DNA of 64,000 bases from Paraburkholderia sp. BCC1886 (GTDB lineage: Bacteria > Pseudomonadota > Gammaproteobacteria > Burkholderiales > Burkholderiaceae): the NCBI RefSeq assembly GCF_900996245.1, contig NZ_CAAJGK010000037.1, positions 124,001 to 188,000 of the forward strand, written 5' to 3'. Positions 62,323 to 64,000 of this stretch are shown one piece after another. How positions within the stretch are numbered: position 1 is the first letter of the stretch; each line of letters starts with the position of its first letter. The notes below the pieces were generated by a model. That model worked only from the letters and a program-made list of their open reading frames with translations, did not search any database and was not told the origin of the DNA. Made by a program: the position numbers and the translations under genes.

Positions 62323-63036
62323 ATGACAAACGACAACAGCACGAAAGTAGCGGTCATCACGGGCGGTGGCACCGGCCTCGGCCTCGCCACCGGACTCGAA
62401 CTGCGTGCGCGCGGCTATCGCGTGATCGCGCTCGGGCTCGACACCGAGCCGGAACTCGACGGCTCCGGCATCGAATTTGTGCGCATGGATATCACCGACG
62501 AAGCCGCGATGCGTGCGGTGGCGGAGCGCGAACCGCGTGTCGACGTGCTGGCCAACGCGGCCGGAATCATCCTGCACGAAGGGCGCGAATTGACCATCGA
62601 GGGTTTTCGCAAGGTCGTGGACGTGAATCTGAACGGCACCCAGCTCGCGTGTCTGCTGTTTCGCGGCGCGCTGGCGGCGACGGGCGGCAACATCGTCAAC
62701 TTCGCTTCGATGTGGAGTTATTTCGGCTCGGGGCGCAACCCCGGTTATTCCGCGAGCAAAGGCGCGATCGTGTCGTTGACGCGCTCGCTCGCAGTCGGGT
62801 TTGCAGACGACGGCATTCGCGTGAACGCGATTGCGCCGGGCTGGATCGAGACGCGCATGTCGGCCACCGCGTTCGCCGATCCGCAGCGCAGCGTCGCGAT
62901 CATGAATCGCGTGCCCGCGAAAAAATGGGGCAAGCCGGCCGATATCGCCAAGGCGGCGGCGTTTCTGTCGTCGAGCGATGCCGGCTATATCAGCGGCGTG
63001 GTGCTGCCGGTCGACGGCGGCTATAGCGCGGCATGA
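62323..63036 (+). CDS. SDR family oxidoreductase
   Basis: 237 residues, classical short-chain dehydrogenase. Cofactor motif GGGTGLGLATG, NAAG, catalytic Ser in NFASMWSYFG and YSASK, then PGWIETRM. Ending GVVLPVDGGYSA is standard. NAD(P)-dependent oxidation of a hydroxyl group. Ten bases after the GldA-type gene; likely a second oxidation step in the same pathway. Confidence 0.94.
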   Translation: MTNDNSTKVAVITGGGTGLGLATGLELRARGYRVIALGLDTEPELDGSGIEFVRMDITDEAAMRAVAEREPRVDVLANAAGIILHEGRELTIEGFRKVVDVNLNGTQLACLLFRGALAATGGNIVNFASMWSYFGSGRNPGYSASKGAIVSLTRSLAVGFADDGIRVNAIAPGWIETRMSATAFADPQRSVAIMNRVPAKKWGKPADIAKAAAFLSSSDAGYISGVVLPVDGGYSAA

Positions 63037-63050
63037 GAGGGCTTCTGGCC

Positions 63051-64000
63051 ATGAACGACGCGGGCATGAATCTCTACAACGAACTGCATGGGTTGACCGT
63101 GCCTGCGCTGTTGCGGCTGCGGGCCGCGCGCTCGCCGTTCAAGCTCGCGCTGTCCGCGCACAGCGCGAGCGGGTATCGGGACCGGCTGAGTTACGCGCAA
63201 CTGGTGATCCGCATGGAAGGCGTCGCGCGCGGCCTGCATGCGCGCGGTCTGAAGAAGGGCGACCGGCTCGCGCTGTTCCTGTCGAATGCGGCGGTGCGTG
63301 AGGGCGTGTTGAGCGCGCTCGGCTGCTACCGGCTCGGGGCAATCGTCTCGCCGTTGAACGTCCGTTCTTCCGACGACGAATTGCGTTATGCGCTGGCGCT
63401 GATCGATCCCGGCATGATCGTGACGACGCACGACGCGGCGGCGCGTATCGCGGACCTGTGTCCTGCGGCGAAGCTGCTGGTGATCGGCGGCGCGGTGGGT
63501 GACGCGGGTTCGTGGCCCGAGCCCGAGAAGGAGTTTCACGATATCGCGCTGCCCGAAGTCGCGCAGGCGGAAGACCCGAGCGTGCTGCTGTTTACGTCGG
63601 GTACGACCGCACGCTCGAAGGCGGTCATGCACTGCCATCGCAGCCAGTTGTACTGCGGCTATGCGATCGGCGGCGCCATCGGCATTACGGATGACGATAC
63701 CTATCAGGGCGCGTGGCCGCTTTATACAAGCTCGGTACTGAACATGGCGTGCATGGCGTCGTGGGTGCACGGCGCGGGCGTGGTGTTCGAAGAAGTGCCG
63801 CTCGACAACGCGGGCCGCCTGCGTCTGATCGAGACCGAGGGCACGACGATCTATCACGGCGTGACGTCGCCGCTGCATTTCATGATCGACGAATATCCGC
63901 GAGGACGTTATGACCTGTCGCGCGTGCGGCGTATCGGCTACGGCGGCGCGGCGATGCCGGCCGAAGTGATCGACAAGTTCACGCAGCGTCTGCCGTGGGT
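63051..64000 (+). CDS. AMP-dependent acyl-CoA synthetase/ligase, truncated by window end
   Basis: About 316 residues visible. Start at ATG 63051 after GAGAGGG; an upstream in-frame ATG at 63033 overlaps the SDR stop by four bases and is also possible. ANL-family core: LLFTSGTTARSKAVMHCHRS (P-loop-like AMP motif) and RRIGYGGAAMP. It activates a carboxylic acid as adenylate and usually transfers it to CoA. The 3' end lies outside the window, so the substrate class cannot be judged. Continues the Liv-transketolase operon. Confidence 0.9.
   Translation, partial: MNDAGMNLYNELHGLTVPALLRLRAARSPFKLALSAHSASGYRDRLSYAQLVIRMEGVARGLHARGLKKGDRLALFLSNAAVREGVLSALGCYRLGAIVSPLNVRSSDDELRYALALIDPGMIVTTHDAAARIADLCPAAKLLVIGGAVGDAGSWPEPEKEFHDIALPEVAQAEDPSVLLFTSGTTARSKAVMHCHRSQLYCGYAIGGAIGITDDDTYQGAWPLYTSSVLNMACMASWVHGAGVVFEEVPLDNAGRLRLIETEGTTIYHGVTSPLHFMIDEYPRGRYDLSRVRRIGYGGAAMPAEVIDKFTQRLPW

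Overview
The window is dense, GC-rich DNA from a large, metabolically versatile betaproteobacterium. Codon use, protein types and gene arrangements (EfeUOBM iron uptake, several MFS/LacI/TetR/MarR/LysR modules, TRAP and Liv-type ABC transporters, DsbG-like and DUF1090 proteins) fit Burkholderia sensu lato, most likely Paraburkholderia. This is an inference from protein character, not a database match. No rRNA, tRNA, CRISPR array, insertion sequence or phage module was found.

Layout. 1-11 kb: end of an MFS (ACS-type) transporter, full-length transketolase on the opposite strand, a coupled pair of small genes, two TetR/aldo-keto reductase pairs with candidate operators, an orphan ParA-like ATPase, and a MarR/EmrB-type efflux operon with a striking double palindrome. 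11-17.7 kb: nitroreductase, remnant of a RidA-like gene, a Fur-type site, the efeU-efeO-efeB-efeM iron operon ending in a strong terminator, an MgtC-like protein and a small unknown. 17.7-22.2 kb: LacI-regulated sugar operon (MFS, Gfo/Idh/MocA oxidoreductase, BadF/NagK-type kinase; all 4-base overlaps) with two perfect 14-base operators. 22.4-31.2 kb: TRAP transporter, hydantoinase/oxoprolinase A and B subunits, an Asp-nucleophile alpha/beta hydrolase and a LysR regulator. 31.2-33.8 kb: convergent operon with an Asp/Glu-racemase-superfamily protein, a ModA-like binding protein without signal peptide, a RidA protein and a hydroxypyruvate-isomerase-family enzyme.

34-52 kb: a GAF-GAF-GGDEF-EAL protein converges through a perfect bidirectional terminator on a 13-kb gene for a 4332-residue autotransporter made of about 200 strand-loop-strand repeats. 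Its upstream neighbour is the matching protein O-heptosyltransferase (Aah/TibC family). The two form a self-contained glycosylated giant adhesin system, the most striking element of the window. The passenger carries a roughly 2.5-kb internal tandem duplication and eleven spacer modules.

52-64 kb: AraC regulator, short DsbG-like protein, DUF1090 protein, then a long collinear operon: Liv-type ABC transporter (binding protein, two permeases, two ATPases), a split transketolase-like pair with altered active-site motifs, a GldA-type alcohol dehydrogenase, an SDR and an acyl-CoA synthetase-like protein cut by the window edge. The coupling suggests import and C2-transfer/oxidation of an unidentified polyol- or sugar-like compound. 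This operon and the hyuAB/TRAP region are the best candidates for undescribed catabolic pathways.
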